Shown piece by piece: positions 49,601 through 61,865 of a stretch of 64,000 bases of DNA. A model generated the notes under the pieces. It saw only the letters and a list, made by a program, of their open reading frames with translations. It was not told where the DNA came from and did no database searches. This DNA is from Paralithodes platypus (lineage: Eukaryota > Arthropoda > Malacostraca > Decapoda > Lithodidae), in contig CM064495.1 in assembly GCA_032716605.1 (NCBI GenBank), positions 46,183,524 through 46,247,523 of the forward strand, read 5' to 3'. Position numbers and translations under genes: made by a program. Positions within the stretch are counted from its first letter, which is position 1, and every line of letters starts with the position of its first letter.

Positions 49601-50871
49601 GTTTACTAAACCTGGAAGAGGGATTCCGTAGAGTATATGCCAATGAGTTGAATGGATTGAGAGCCAAAATGTGCGAGTTGGCCAAAGTGTTAGAAGAGGG
49701 GGGAGGGGGAGTGGGTGTTAGGAGTAGAGGGGGGGGGGGGGGGGTAGCGACGAGGACCTCCCGGGGTCAGTAATGACTCCGTGCTTGTGTTACTCACTTT
49801 TATAGGGTCGGGGCGGCGGACGGTGTGCCTCGGGTTGGCTGGTGTTTCCAGAGCTGCCAAACTGAATTTGCCTGCGTGTCTGTGCTTCTTCTCCCATTGC
49901 CACTTTTACTTCGTTCAATTTTGAGCTTGGCACGTTGCTCTCTCTCTTGCAAAGGAACGTGCCTGCATTTACCCTCGAGTTTGTGTGGATTTTCTCCTAG
50001 TTCTAGCATGCCTGCTGGACCAAATGGAGGAATAGGGCTATGAATTCCCCGACACATATGGAGCAATGAATTCAACGGACATTTACAGAACTATAAATTC
50101 ACCAACATACAAGGCCTTTCTCTCTTTTTTCCACTTCGCAAGCCTTCCCTAATTTTCTTTCCACTCTCCCCAAACGCCTCCATCCACTATCGTCAGTCGT
50201 TCGGATCCGTTTTCCTTCCCTTTTCTTCCATTTCGGTAAATGTCCCTCCCCGCGGTGGAGAGTAGAGGGCCGTGTCTCCACTGTCCGTCCTTGCACTTCC
50301 TCAGGGGCTGACCATGGAGGGGGTCTTGGTGGTAGCGAAATTTTGTAGGTGACGAACTTTTTTGGAGGGTCACGATATTTTCTAGATAACGAGAGCTTTT
50401 CTACATGGTGATGAGCTTGTCTAGGGTTTTTTATGCTTCCAATGACTGACATGCATCCTATATCAGCATACCTTTCCGCGTCATCCATACTAAAAATATA
50501 TAACCTTTCCTTATGCACTATTCATAATGCCTGGCACAGCTTTACCTTAACTCATCAGTCCACGTCACCCCTAAATAAAATATATAACAAAAATAAATAA
50601 CGACCTAAACTTTCGTCACGATATTGGCTAACATTGACTCTACATTAACCCAGCATTACACATCACCCATACACCGTCTTTAACACTTTTCTGTTCACAA
50701 TGAATGACACTGATATCATAGCCCTTAAATGCACGTCACATCTACTACACATTTACCCACTTTATAAATCCTCTGCTCTTGATGCTTGAAACAGACTGTA
50801 CCTTAGCCCTTCAAGTCGACGTCACCGCTACTACACTTTCACCACCTTTATAAATTACCTTTTAAGGGGAG
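49601..50871. other. Mixed stretch with weak ORFs
   Basis: A G16 run at about 49728-49743. Minus ORFs at 49800-50075 (91 codons) and 50099-50518 (139 codons) and a plus ORF at 49825 overlap. They lack known motifs, and I give them little weight. The hairpin GGCACGTT and AACGTGCC occurs at 49929-49962. Confidence 0.4.
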
Positions 50872-51189
50872 AATTCCATTTGAGGGATCTTTTCTGGACC
50901 CTTTCTCCCTAATTAGTTTCCTAATTAGCCTCATTAGTTTTCAAATATTACAAATTTCGGCATTTAGTTTGGCGATTTTACGAACTTTCGCCCCATTTTT
51001 TGTCAATTTTAAGACCTTTTGTGCCATTTAGGTGTCGATATTTTCCTGACGAGCGTCAGCGAGCCTGTAATTTAAGAGGAACGGCCTTCGGCCGGGACAT
51101 TTTTCTAAAGAAAAATGTACAAATTTATCTTGAAAGGGGGTCTAGGGGGTGTAATTTAAAGCTTGCTGGAGGTCTAGGGAACAAACTAT

Positions 51190-51226
<37 letters not shown>

Positions 51227-51271
51227 ACAATGAACGGAGGAAGGAAAAACACAGATAAAACTTGCCCTTAA
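50872..51271 (+). mobile_element. Hairpin TTAA element with T-run insertion
   Basis: TTAAGGGGAGAATTCC to CTTGCCCTTAA. Box GACGAGCGTCAGCGAGCC, hairpin 1 CGGCC-TTC-GGCCG intact, hairpin 2 ACATTTTTC-TAAA-GAAAAATGT with a changed loop but intact stem. A T run of about 30 at 51190-51220 lengthens the right part. Confidence 0.88.
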
Positions 51272-52180
51272 GGAAGACTGACAAGGATCCTAGATCAGCT
51301 CGTCACTCCACGTCGCCCCTACTAAACATCCACCGCCTCCCCCTAAATACCAAACCACACGAACGAGATTCCCGGCATCTTTTCTCGACAACTATGGTCC
51401 AGAATTTGAATTTACAGAGTTGCATAAGATTACAGCCAACTATAATAATATACCTTCAGTCTAGTTACCGATATACAAAGACCCGAAATGATAATTTCAG
51501 CCAACTATGATGAACCACTTTCAGTCTACAGTAGTGATCTATATAAGTGCGATAAACACCTGATATGCTACCAGGATTAAGTTGCCGGAAAATGCGCTCG
51601 TGTTCCTTAACCCTTCCACAAGCAGTGACAATATTGTTCAAAGACTGGAATTAATATGATAAGGAATAAAGGTAAATTAACAGAAATTGCATTGATTTGG
51701 ATATGTTATCACCTCCAAAGGCATAACAAGAACTATATAGCAAAATTTGAACTTGCATATTAAATTACAATGACTAAAAAGAAGGAACTCGTTTTTAGTG
51801 AATGGTGACCGGGCAACTCCACCATTAGACCCTTCCAATCAGTAGATCTCAACCAGTGCTAAATCAACCAATATTGTTAGGTTACGTTAGGGTTCTAAGG
51901 TTAATTTAGAACTATAAGTTGGCACCGGCTTATTTGGCCGTGATTACAGGTCAAGATCTACTGGTTGAATTGGTCTACTGGTTGTGTTGTATGGGAACTA
52001 TTTATATACTGTAGTTATAGTAGGCTGGCAAACAAGAGAGTATTCAATACCAGCCTTAAACCCAGTTCCTTCGTTTTAGTCATTAATATTAATTAGGCAG
52101 GCTTAAAATTATACTTTAAGTTCTTGCTATGTCTTTGGTAATAAAATAGCCCAAGCAATGCAATATATAATCTTATTTAT
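51272..52180. other. Mostly unique; possible MITE remnants
   Basis: GTTGCCGGAAAATGCGCTCG at about 51581 resembles an end of the GGTATCACACGAG family. GATCTCAACCAG and CAAGATCTACTGGTTGAATT make a loose inverted repeat at 51845-51980. No gene. Confidence 0.4.
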
Positions 52181-52340
52181 AAATTTTAGTCCCAACACCA
52201 AACACCTACCAATGAAATTAATAAAAGCATGTGATCCTCCCGGGATTCGAACCTGGGTTACCACATACAGATCTTACACACCATTACACCTTATCATACT
52301 AATTTCAGTATTAAAACCAAATTGTCCCGGTTTGACACCC
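52181..52340 (-). mobile_element. SINE with pol III B box
   Basis: On the minus strand GGTTCGAATCC (52243-52253) is an exact B box. It is followed by GGGAGGATCACATGCTTTTA, TTAATTTCATTGGTAGGTGT and TTGGTGTTGGGACT. The part after the B box recurs at 30801 and 36991, so this is a dispersed family. The A box is plausible (GGTGTAATGGTGTG) but degenerate. Confidence 0.7.
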
Positions 52341-53279
52341 TGGTCTATCGTTCGCCAGCCTCGTCCCTCAACCTCCCCCCCACACACACACCACTTCCTA
52401 CCAGCATCAGCACCAGCCGCCTCTCTCTCCCCCAACCATCTAATCCAATCTGCCCTAAGCTCTCATCCTGTCAGACCAACCTTTCACCCCTTCCTATAAT
52501 CCAATCTAACCCTTAGCTCTCCTCCCACCCCTGCACCTTACCCCCAGCAACCTAGCTCGTCAGTTTGGTACACTTCAGTTTGTTGAGGGACCCGCAGTAT
52601 GCCGCTCTTGGACAATATAATATGCAAGGGGGGGGGGGAAGGAGGATCATGATAGGGATATATAAAGACACGGATTCGCATACTTGTATCCTGCCGGTAT
52701 TCTGGATGTGTGCATCTTCTGCTTAAGCTTGTTTCATAATTAAAATACGATATAGGTTTTGGGTAATTTAAAGCTGAGGAAAAAGGTAAAATTGGGTTGC
52801 AAATATAGTATATTCATAAGCAGTACCTATATTAGATAGTAGCTTCCTATTTTACACAGCCTAATTTGGCAGACTAGAGACAACATATTCGGTTGGGTAG
52901 CCATAATGTTTAACTGGGTAGTTAAAATTTCAGTAATGTAGTCAACAGTTCGACAGGGCAGTGAAAACCTTGCTGGAGCAGCTAAGCATCCACAAGTTTG
53001 GTTTGGCAGCCAAACGAAATCCAACAGAGTTGCCGAAAGTTCTTTATGATGGCAACATTTTGGAACACAAAAGATCCCAATAACATTGAGTATTTTGATA
53101 TAAAAAAAAAATCCCAAAATCTTCTTAAATATCCCAAGAATCTTGGGAAAAGTCTAAGGATAAGCATCACTACAAGGGATGAAAGCGGCAAGGCTCATCT
53201 AAAACGTATGTACACATTCCTGATTCCGCTAAGAAGAGTGTTGTGATTTGCTGAATTAAGTGAGTGTTTTTGTCGTTTC
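52341..53279. other. No gene seen
   Basis: A pyrimidine-rich patch (52370-52560) is followed by AT-rich unique sequence. Overlapping ORFs at 52827-53246 lie on opposite strands and show no motif. AGCAGCTAAGCATCC and GGCAGCCAAACG type words recur loosely (GGCAG, GTAGTTAA) at 52870-53000. Confidence 0.4.
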
Positions 53280-53660
53280 AGGAACCTTTGATGCACTACT
53301 CTCTTGAACGGCTGCCCCCATGACATCGTATACTAAGACCAAAGTTGTTCACAGAGCTAAACAAAAAAAACACACACACAAAAAAAAACGGTGAACCTTC
53401 CGGATTTCCGCTATCCACCTAAGTAGGTCGTTTCACTGCGTTTATTTTCTTTGGAACCTTTGACATACTACTCCTCCTACACGGCTGCCTCCTCCACAAC
53501 ATTGAACACTAAGATCAAGGTTGTTCACAGAGCCAAAATGAACAAAGTGAACCTGCCAGATTTACACTACACTCGCTAAGTAGCTCGTGTTGCTGAGTTT
53601 CGTCATCTCCGGAACCTTTGACGCACTACTCCTCCTAAACGGGTACCTCCAAGACATTGA
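53280..53660. repeat. Diverged tandem repeat, period about 160-173 bp
   Basis: GGAACCTTTGATGCACTACT, GGAACCTTTGACATACTACT and GGAACCTTTGACGCACTACT start units at 53281, 53454 and 53612. Each continues with CGGCTGCC or CGGGTACC, ACATTGAACACTAAGA and AAGGTTGTTCACAGAGC-like words. Confidence 0.85.
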
Positions 53661-53794
53661 ACAGAAAGGGTTGAGTTCGGAGGCGTATTATATGTTTGCT
53701 TACATAACTCGTACGTTTGTGTCTAATATGACTGGGGTTTTTTCCCAAAATTATTTACGGCCAGCTGTTATTTACCCCCTGCTGGCAAGGGAGC

Positions 53795-53992
53795 AGGCCA
53801 CTTCGCCTCATTACCACTTCGCCTTGGTCTCTTCGCCTCATGACCACAACGCCTTACAACCATTTCGCCTTGTAACCACTACGCCTCACTACCACTATGC
53901 CTCACTACCACTTCGCCTCACTACCACTTCGCCTCACGACAACAACGCCTCAGCTCCAGTTCGCCTCACGCTTTCTTACCGCTTCACCTCTC
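53795..53992 (-). repeat. 16-bp minisatellite, reverse orientation
   Basis: Units of CACTTCGCCTCATTAC and variants (CACTACGCCTCACTAC, CAACGCCTTACAACCA) are the reverse complement of the arrays at 41964 and 58490. The 138-codon plus ORF that crosses it is mostly array. Confidence 0.88.
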
Positions 53993-54039
53993 TACTAATT
54001 TGACGCACAATTTGAACGATGTACAGTAGTTTTTGATAG

Positions 54040-54600
54040 TTATGATTTGGATTCGTCTCGCCGTTGCGGTTTCAATGGTGTAATTATTTTTTTAATTTTG
54101 AAATTTTTTTAGGCCCAAGAAGCCTATTTTAAAGTTTAAAAACTCCATAGGCGAGTTATTAATGTACGAATTTTATTTAAATTTATACCATAAGTACACT
54201 TTGGCAAGCTGAATCGAATGACGCAAACAGAATTAAAATCGGACCATTAGTTTAGGATTTTTATTTTGACTTGGGCTTCCTGGAGGGCCCAGGGGACCGT
54301 TTTTTGGACTTTAAAAGTCCTCTGTAGCCCAAACTATAAGTCCTAGAGAATTCTTACTGGTGCCATTCGTTTTTTTCTCGCCGAGCTGCTTCTAGACATG
54401 GTCGTAGATTTAATTTTCGCCCAGCCATTCGCCCAGAATCGAAAATATTTTGGTCGAAAACCCTTGGGTTTGCCCAGGCAAATCGGCGATTTTTTCCAAT
54501 TTTGACTTGTCAATATTATTACATATTTGGATTCGTCTCGCCGTTGCGGTTTCAATGGTGTAATTATTGTTTTAATTTTGACCATTTTTGACCATCCTAA
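54040..54600. repeat. 480-bp segment bounded by 58-bp direct repeats
   Basis: TTTGGATTCGTCTCGCCGTT, GCGGTTTCAATGGTGTAATT is found at 54045 and 54526, identical for over 40 bases. Between them lies GC-mixed sequence with inverted words (GGGCTTCCTGGAGGGCCC, TTTTTGGACTTTAAAAGTCC). Confidence 0.85.
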
Positions 54601-54668
54601 TTAGCCAGCGGCTAGCCACGCCTATCCGCCTTCCCCCTGGTATTTCTCAAGATTACTTGACTTTAAAA

Positions 54669-54705
54669 AATATATATATACCGGTATATATATATATATA
54701 CCGGG

Positions 54706-54731
<26 letters not shown>
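54669..54731. repeat. (TA)n with CCGG interruptions
   Basis: TATATACCGGTATATATA and TATACCGGGTATATA occur inside a TA tract, making nested palindromes. Confidence 0.92.
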
Positions 54732-54737
<6 letters not shown>

Positions 54738-54990
54738 TAAGAAAATGGGAGTAGGCAGTAAGCCGATTAGCCAACACAAGGCAGATCCCGTCACACCCAA
54801 CTCCAATTACAAGGCCTAATTATAGACCCAGCTCACTAATATCATGAGGACCGACCTCACCAAAGCGGTTAGAGGTCATATATAACTTATTATACAACCT
54901 TACGCAAAAGATAGCAGACTATAACTGCCAGAAATAATGTCGGGACAAGCACTCGTGAGACTCCACCTAGTCTAAATGACATACCCTAAT
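54732..54990 (-). mobile_element. CR1-like LINE 3' UTR, second family
   Basis: AAGCCGATTAGCCAACACAA, GGCAGATCCC is the reverse complement of the 3' UTR at 12800-12860. Its tail, reading TTTTCTTATGTGCAT on the minus strand, abuts the TA tract. Confidence 0.75.
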
Positions 54991-55135
54991 GATGGGCTAC
55001 CGACCACCCTGACCACCATATTGTGCCCCGAGCGATGGACTAAAAGTGGGATCAGAGGACCTACTAGGGTAAAGCCGTTCATGTCCCATGCTTACTTCGG
55101 TCAAGGCCCGAAATAAGCACGACGAAAGACAAAAA

Positions 55136-55296
55136 ATACATACATACATACATACATACATACATACATACATACATACATACATACATACTGAACATAC
55201 TTACATACATTAAAACATACATACACACATGCATGCATATACTGTATACATACACACATACATACACACACACACATACACACATACATACATAGC
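55136..55296. repeat. (CATA)n microsatellite, left part
   Basis: TACATACA units run to the edge of the hAT-like element and resume on its far side at 58421, so the element split the array. Confidence 0.93.
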
Positions 55297-55901
55297 CAGA
55301 GTTGGGTCGATTAACTCATTAAATTAACTAGTTAAGTTAAGTTAATTTTAGTATTTTATCAACTAAGATAACTCGAATTTGTGAAGTAACTAGTTAAGTT
55401 AAGTTAATTTTAAAAGTTAATCGGTTAAGTTAATCAATTAACTATACCTTTCATTTTAGTTTTCAAGCTTCCTAAACTTGAATTTCTGCTTCTGTTATAG
55501 TTATTTGTACAAGTTATTCAACTTGTGATTGCAAACATTTATTTGTATATGTATTAAGCTAAACTTTCTATATTATAATTAGCATTACTCAATTTCCTTA
55601 CACAATTTAGTATCCCTGTGTCAGTTATCTCCTTAAGTCTGTTATCATTCCCCTCCAAATTTACTCATTTTGATGAATGCAAGCAAAAACTTTTATAAGT
55701 TCCTCCATGACAAAATATATATCTATATAATGTTTGTTATTCTTTCTTGGACTGTTTCAGGGGATTTACAATCAATCATATATTGTATAATTATAGTAGA
55801 TATTAGAACTCATCTCACTTGGCTAAATTACTCGTCTCGTCAATCAGGTCAGGTAAAGGTATCGAGAGATAATGGACACCCAGATCGATGGATATTAAGC
55901 T

Positions 55902-55930
55902 AGCAAAAAAAAAAAAAAAAAAAAAAAAAA
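55902..55930. repeat. Poly-A run
   Basis: About 28 A inside the hAT-like element after GATATTAAGCTAGC. It may mark a retroposed sequence, but no partner was identified. Confidence 0.7.
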
Positions 55931-56388
55931 TGCATTTCACATAATGTTGACTATCGGTTTCCATTGTATTACATGCCGGTATGTCCACGTTAAACTCCTA
56001 ACCTCCAAATTTTGTTTTAGGCTTAACTATAATAAACTACTTTAAGAGCGTGTTCATAATCAAAGACATTTACTGGATTGCCTTATTTCCTTACAACTTT
56101 AATGTACTGTACACATTCGTATACAATGCGTCTAACTCGAACTTCAAACTTGTCTGACTATTAAGCGATTTGAAGTTGACTGAAAATAACAACAATATGG
56201 ATTGGAAAGTACCGGTATACATCTACAATACATATACCGATATTAGAAACACGAAAATAATAATATACAACAATTCATATGAAATATACGACAGGACAAC
56301 ATATCACAATTTTTTGTGTTCATACTACAGATCTATACAATTTGGAAGACAGCAAAACGTTTCAATAAGTATTTTTTTTCTTGTGTGT

Positions 56389-56620
56389 ATGAAGGAGACA
56401 AACGGCAGGCTGAGTGTCACGAGTGTCTCACCCAAAGCCAAAAGAATGACAGGAAGCCAAATTCAAGGGACATTTGGGTCAAAATGCCTGGGTACAAGGA
56501 ATATATAGCAGTCTAAGTCATAGGATGAAGGAAAAATTAATTAAGGGAGAGAGTTTGTCGAGTAGAAGAAAAACCGAGAACACTGAAGGTTGTAATACTG
56601 ATAGAAGAGTGAAATAGTTC
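56389..56620 (-). mobile_element. 3' end fragment of the poly-A LINE
   Basis: GGGTCAAAATGCCTGGGTAC, GCAGTCTAAGTCATAGGATG and GTCGAGTAGAAGAAA match 13030-13140, preceded by GAATGACAGGAAGCCAAATT, CAAGGGACATT. A T8 run at 56371 stands where the poly-A tail should be. Confidence 0.8.
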
Positions 56621-57169
56621 ACAATCTTTGCTGGTCAACTGGTCAACACATAAAGAAATGGACCGTGATAATTAAAATGCATACATGGAAAGATTACAGA
56701 GCATTCAAATCCGAAACAAAAGCAATGTTAGCATTTCAATAAATTACAATTGATTATAATTATGTATGACTTTTGAGGTTATAATAGTTGACATAAAATG
56801 TATACAGGAATCAGTGCACTTATGTACAGTAAGTCGTTTGTGTGGCACGTGGTTCATATTCAGTCCCTTTTCTGGTACTTGCCCTACGATTATTTAGTTA
56901 CCATTCTCAATAATCTGTATTTTTTTAATTGTATTGAAACATGTAGGCAAGAAATTAACTCTTTAAATATGGGAGGCCTTTCCTGAACGTATTAATATCG
57001 TCTGATGATAGACAAACTAAAACATCGAGATATACTTTACAGAATGAGATACTCGAGGTAGTTTTACCCCTCTTGACTATCAGAAGTCTTACCTATTTTG
57101 AATAAGATAACCTGAAATTAGCAATAATAAAATAGGAATAATGTAATTCATACTGGAAGGATACACTCC

Positions 57170-57235
57170 GTAATCCAGATGAAGAATATGGTATACCGTA
57201 GCCAAATGTTCTTATGTTTTTATGTTTAAATGTAA
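57170..57235 (+). mobile_element. CR1-like tail fragment
   Basis: GTAGCCAAATGTTCTTATGT, TTTTATGTTT resembles the TTCTTATG tail at 12850-12870. Only the extreme 3' end is present. Confidence 0.45.
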
Positions 57236-57745
57236 GAAGTATTTTCAGCCATAAAATATCGGCATTTTCTGTCTTTGTTCTCTGCTCAGCATTGTAGTGT
57301 GTGTGTGTGTGTTCACTGCCTCTAACTCACCTTGGGACCGAGTCACATGACCACTTTACCTCACTTTAGGACCGAGTTATACAACCTTTTTTTCTTGCAG
57401 CATTTTAGAACTCATGTATTATAGAAATCAGCATAAATACTAACGTTAGATGGAAATAGTTGGCTGGATTACAATGAAACTTGAACTCCGAAACAACTAG
57501 ACAAGTCACCAGTTGATGGGAAAAGAACCCGGACATTCTTGACCGTGCTAATCCTCCTTAATTATCCTACGGACTCCACCCCCAACCAACGATTCCTATT
57601 GTCCTATCCAGTTTGAACTTGTTCCTACATTTCTACTTTATTTCTGCATATCCTTATGTATATTCATATCTTTGCATTAGAAACAATAGGTCAACAATAA
57701 ATAATACAATCGCATCAAAATATTTAAGTGTAAATTACTAATGAA

Positions 57746-57799
57746 CTCTCTCTCTCTCTCTCTCTCACTCTCTCTCTCTCTATCTCTCTCTTTTCTCTC

Positions 57800-57833
<34 letters not shown>

Positions 57834-57846
57834 CTCTCTCACTCTC

Positions 57847-57904
<58 letters not shown>

Positions 57905-57915
57905 GCTCTCTCTCT
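57746..57915. repeat. (CT)n microsatellite
   Basis: CT tract with TTTTCTC, CACTC and GCTC interruptions, inside the hAT-like element. Confidence 0.96.
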
Positions 57916-58415
57916 GTTTAGTTTCAATATGAATACAACACGCAACCATGGCTGGAAGTTAGAATTGAAAAGGTTCAGCACTAATATTTGTGGAAACTTT
58001 ATTATATAAGATGTGTTCCACTGGAAAAAAAAACTTCCCTCAAAAGATGTAAACAGTTCTTCAGTAGAACAGTTCAGGAAGTGAGTAGATGGTATTTTGC
58101 ACACTGCAATGAGTGTAGTGCACTAGATAATCCCTCTCTTTCCTCTTCGAGTAACTCTCCGGAATGGACTGCAAAGTGTTTGAGATACTAACTATTCCTT
58201 GTAACTCCTTGTGACTCTTTTACCACAAGAAACAGACAACGGAAATATGGAAAAGGTCTACTATTCCGACAAGACGATCCTAGTAGGAAATTTAATCGGA
58301 AATTAATTGAAGTTAACGATTAATTTAAAGATATTTCGATTAAGTTAGCCCATTTTTCAAAATAGTTGGTTAATCGGAAAAAGTTAAGTTAATTAACTTA
58401 ACTGACCCAACTCTG

Positions 58416-58482
58416 AATTACATACATACATGCATACAAACTTACATACATACATGCATACATATATGCACAAACATATGTA
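58416..58482. repeat. (CATA)n microsatellite, right part
   Basis: ACATACATACATGCATACAA continues the left array across the insertion. Confidence 0.85.
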
Positions 58483-58489
58483 AAATCAT

Positions 58490-58675
58490 GAGGCAAATAA
58501 GTAGTGAGGCGAAGTGTAATGGAAGCTGAATCATGAGGCGAACTGGTGCTGAGGCGTCATTGACGCAAGGCGAAGTGGTAGTGAGGCGTAGTGGTGGCAA
58601 GGCGAACTGGTCGTGAGGCGTAATGGACATAGGCGAAGTGGTCATGAGGCGAAGTAGTCGTGAGGCGGAGTGACT
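58490..58675 (+). repeat. 16-bp minisatellite, third array
   Basis: GTGGTCATGAGGCGAA, GTAGTGAGGCGTA and GAACTGGTCGTGAGGC units. It lies within 100 bp of the hAT-like element. Confidence 0.88.
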
Positions 58676-58762
58676 GGAAAGCTGCTGGCAATATACAGTA
58701 TGTGATGTTGACAACTAGTCATGGGGGGGGGGGGGGGTGAGGGGGGGCTTTGCCCTTTTAAA

Positions 58763-59318
58763 CCTATTATTGTATCTCATGGCAGGTAACATAACTCGTA
58801 CAAAACAAATGTAGATATTGTTGACTTTTAGGTGCGATCATGATTTTAGCAACTATTTATTATTATATTTTTATGTTTTCCTTTTGTTATTCAGATACAG
58901 TGGTTTTATATACCTAGGACCGTGGGAAGTGAGTATTATTTAACAATGGATTCGGTTAGGGAAGATACGGTTTTGGCCCATTTCTGACAACACAGATGAG
59001 AATTTCAATAAATCAACCCACTGTGTATCCCATGGCAACCGGTTATTGTCAAGTACAGCTATTTGTTGCTTTACTATTGTCTACAATCCAACATTCTCCA
59101 TAATCTTCATAGTCCTCCCCTCTAGTGGGGGGACATGTTTTAAGATTGTTGGATAATGGGTAAATACTAATTTTCCACGGTCCTTGGCATATAAAACCAC
59201 TGTAGCTGAACAAAAATAGTAAAAAACAATATATTAATAGTTGCTAAAATCACGATGGCACCTAAGTCAGATTTTCCTAAATTTACCCAACAGGTGGCCG
59301 TGGGATACAATAATAGGT
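58763..59318. mobile_element. Foldback element, arms of about 170 bp
   Basis: CCTATTATTGTATC and GATACAATAATAGG bound it. Inside, GATTTTAGCAACTATT answers AATAGTTGCTAAAATC, and CAGTGGTTTTATATACC answers GGCATATAAAACCACTG. Arms differ at perhaps one base in five, so the element is old or selected for pairing only loosely. No ORF. Confidence 0.85.
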
Positions 59319-59459
59319 CGAAAACTGAGCATAGTTCCTTGATGAGCAAATTATATAAAGTGCCGAACTTTGTAATTGTAGTAGCCCAATTACAATAGTC
59401 CAAGCCAACGAAGGTCTAGAGTCAGACAAAGTTTTAATACATAACTTGGCTAGTTATGC

Positions 59460-60479
<1,020 letters not shown>

Positions 60480-61439
60480 TAACTTTACCATGATCTGTCC
60501 AGTCTTCTAATCCTTTTGTTTCTGTCCTCCAACTTCTATTCCTTGCTTCCCTTCATTCCTCTCTATCCTGCATGTCTTTCTTTCCTTTCCATCAGCCCTC
60601 CATCTACTAATGCTTTGCGTTCTTTCCCCTATTTCTTCCATTGCTTCTTCTGTTCGTGTTTCTACCCTCTGTGTATTCTGTGTTTACTTCTTTACTCCTG
60701 TAACCCTTCTTTCACACTTATTCTTGCCTCTAATTCCTCCTCCATCCTTCAATTCAACTTGCCTCTTATTAACTCATTACTATTCCTCATCTTATCTTTA
60801 TCCCATTTTATTTTTATTTTTGTTCTCTTTCATTTTTTTTCGTCAGTCAATCATTTCCTCCTATCTCCACCTTTCCATTCTTCCTTCAACTCCTCCTTCT
60901 TCCCACTAGCATATAATTCTCCTATTCCTTTTCCTATTCTCCTTATTCACCAATTCCCCCCATCCCTTCCCTTTTCCCCTCCTCTCTCTAGTTTCTCCAA
61001 CTCCCTCCCTTGACTATCTCTCTCGCCCCCCTCCGCCCCCTCCAGCATCCTCTTGACATACTGCAAATGCAAACCCAAGGTCCTCCCAACGATCCCCTGG
61101 CACCTAACACCGCCTCCCCTCCTCCCACTGGCAGACCGCTCCCCCCCCCCCCCCTCGCTCCCCAAGAAGCTATCCCTTCTCCCTACCCAGATAACCATCC
61201 CGTCTCTCTGACGCCCCCTAACCTCTCTCCCATCGGTAGATATCCCCCTCCTCCCTCCCTCCCTAAGAAGTTATTCCCTTCCGCCTCCCTCCCTAGAAGC
61301 TATAACCCCCTCCCTCCTCAAATAACTAGCCCCCTTCCTTCCCAAATATCTAACCCTCCTTCCTTCCCAAACATCTAGCCCCATCCCCTAACCAGGAAAC
61401 CTAACCCCCTCCTCCTCCCCTCCCCTTCCCCCAGAGTCT
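60480..61439 (-). repeat. Pyrimidine-rich tract
   Basis: Nearly 1 kb of C/T-rich plus strand, with loose reiteration of AAGAAGCTATCCC, CCTCCCTCCC and CTAGCCCC near 61140-61400. Proline-, serine- and leucine-rich frames reflect composition. Confidence 0.85.
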
Positions 61440-61865
61440 CAAGTTTTGACTAAGACGGCGCAGCTACGCGATAAATATACACCCACCTCCTTCCCGAGCC
61501 TTCCATAAAAGAGACAAGCATTCGGATTTTTCCCCACCTCACCCCGTTCCCTCTCTCCCCTAACCCAACCCAAACTCCCGAGGCCAGACACATAAACGAT
61601 AATTCCCGATGAAGTTTGACAGAAAGAAGCGATTAATATCCGAGTTTGATAAAAGATCGGACTGTCCGCCGTTTTCCGGAATAAGTGACTAATTCCGGGT
61701 GACGTACGGGCGACTTATCCGGACGCAGTTGGCTCCCGGCGCGAATTTTTACACGACTTTTAAACTGATGCGCCATACGAGTCCGACGAACTTTTGAGAA
61801 TGGCCGATTATTCATGTTATTTTCCATTGGAGGAAGCGGTAAAGTTTCTGGTTCAAAAAGCATGT
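61440..61865. other. Unique GC-balanced island
   Basis: Over 400 bp with no repeat match and balanced composition: GACGGCGCAGCTACGCGATA, AATTCCCGATGAAGTTTGAC, GCGATTAATATCCGAG, CCGGAATAAGTGACTAATTC. The minus ORF at 61633-61863 has no motif. A candidate conserved non-coding element. Confidence 0.4.

Larger units (their letters stand above)
55297..58415. mobile_element. hAT-like inverted-repeat element, 3.1 kb
   Basis: Left end CAGAGTTGGGTCGATTAACT, right end (reverse complement) CAGAGTTGGGTCAGTTAAGT. Both ends continue in GTTAA-rich sub-terminal repeats (AACTAGTTAAGTTAAG; TTAATCGGTTAAGT), typical of hAT transposons. The expected 8-bp target duplication is not clear, perhaps because the target is a microsatellite. 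No transposase frame of useful length is seen, so it is a decayed or non-autonomous copy. It carries a LINE fragment and a CT microsatellite. Confidence 0.75.

Noticed and set aside
49800..50518. Minus-strand ORFs of 91 and 139 codons
   Set aside because: They overlap open frames on the other strand, show no motif, and composition is arginine- and lysine-rich by chance of the CT-rich plus strand.
55297..58415. LTR retrotransposon
   Set aside because: The termini are inverted, not direct, repeats, and no gag-pol frame exists.
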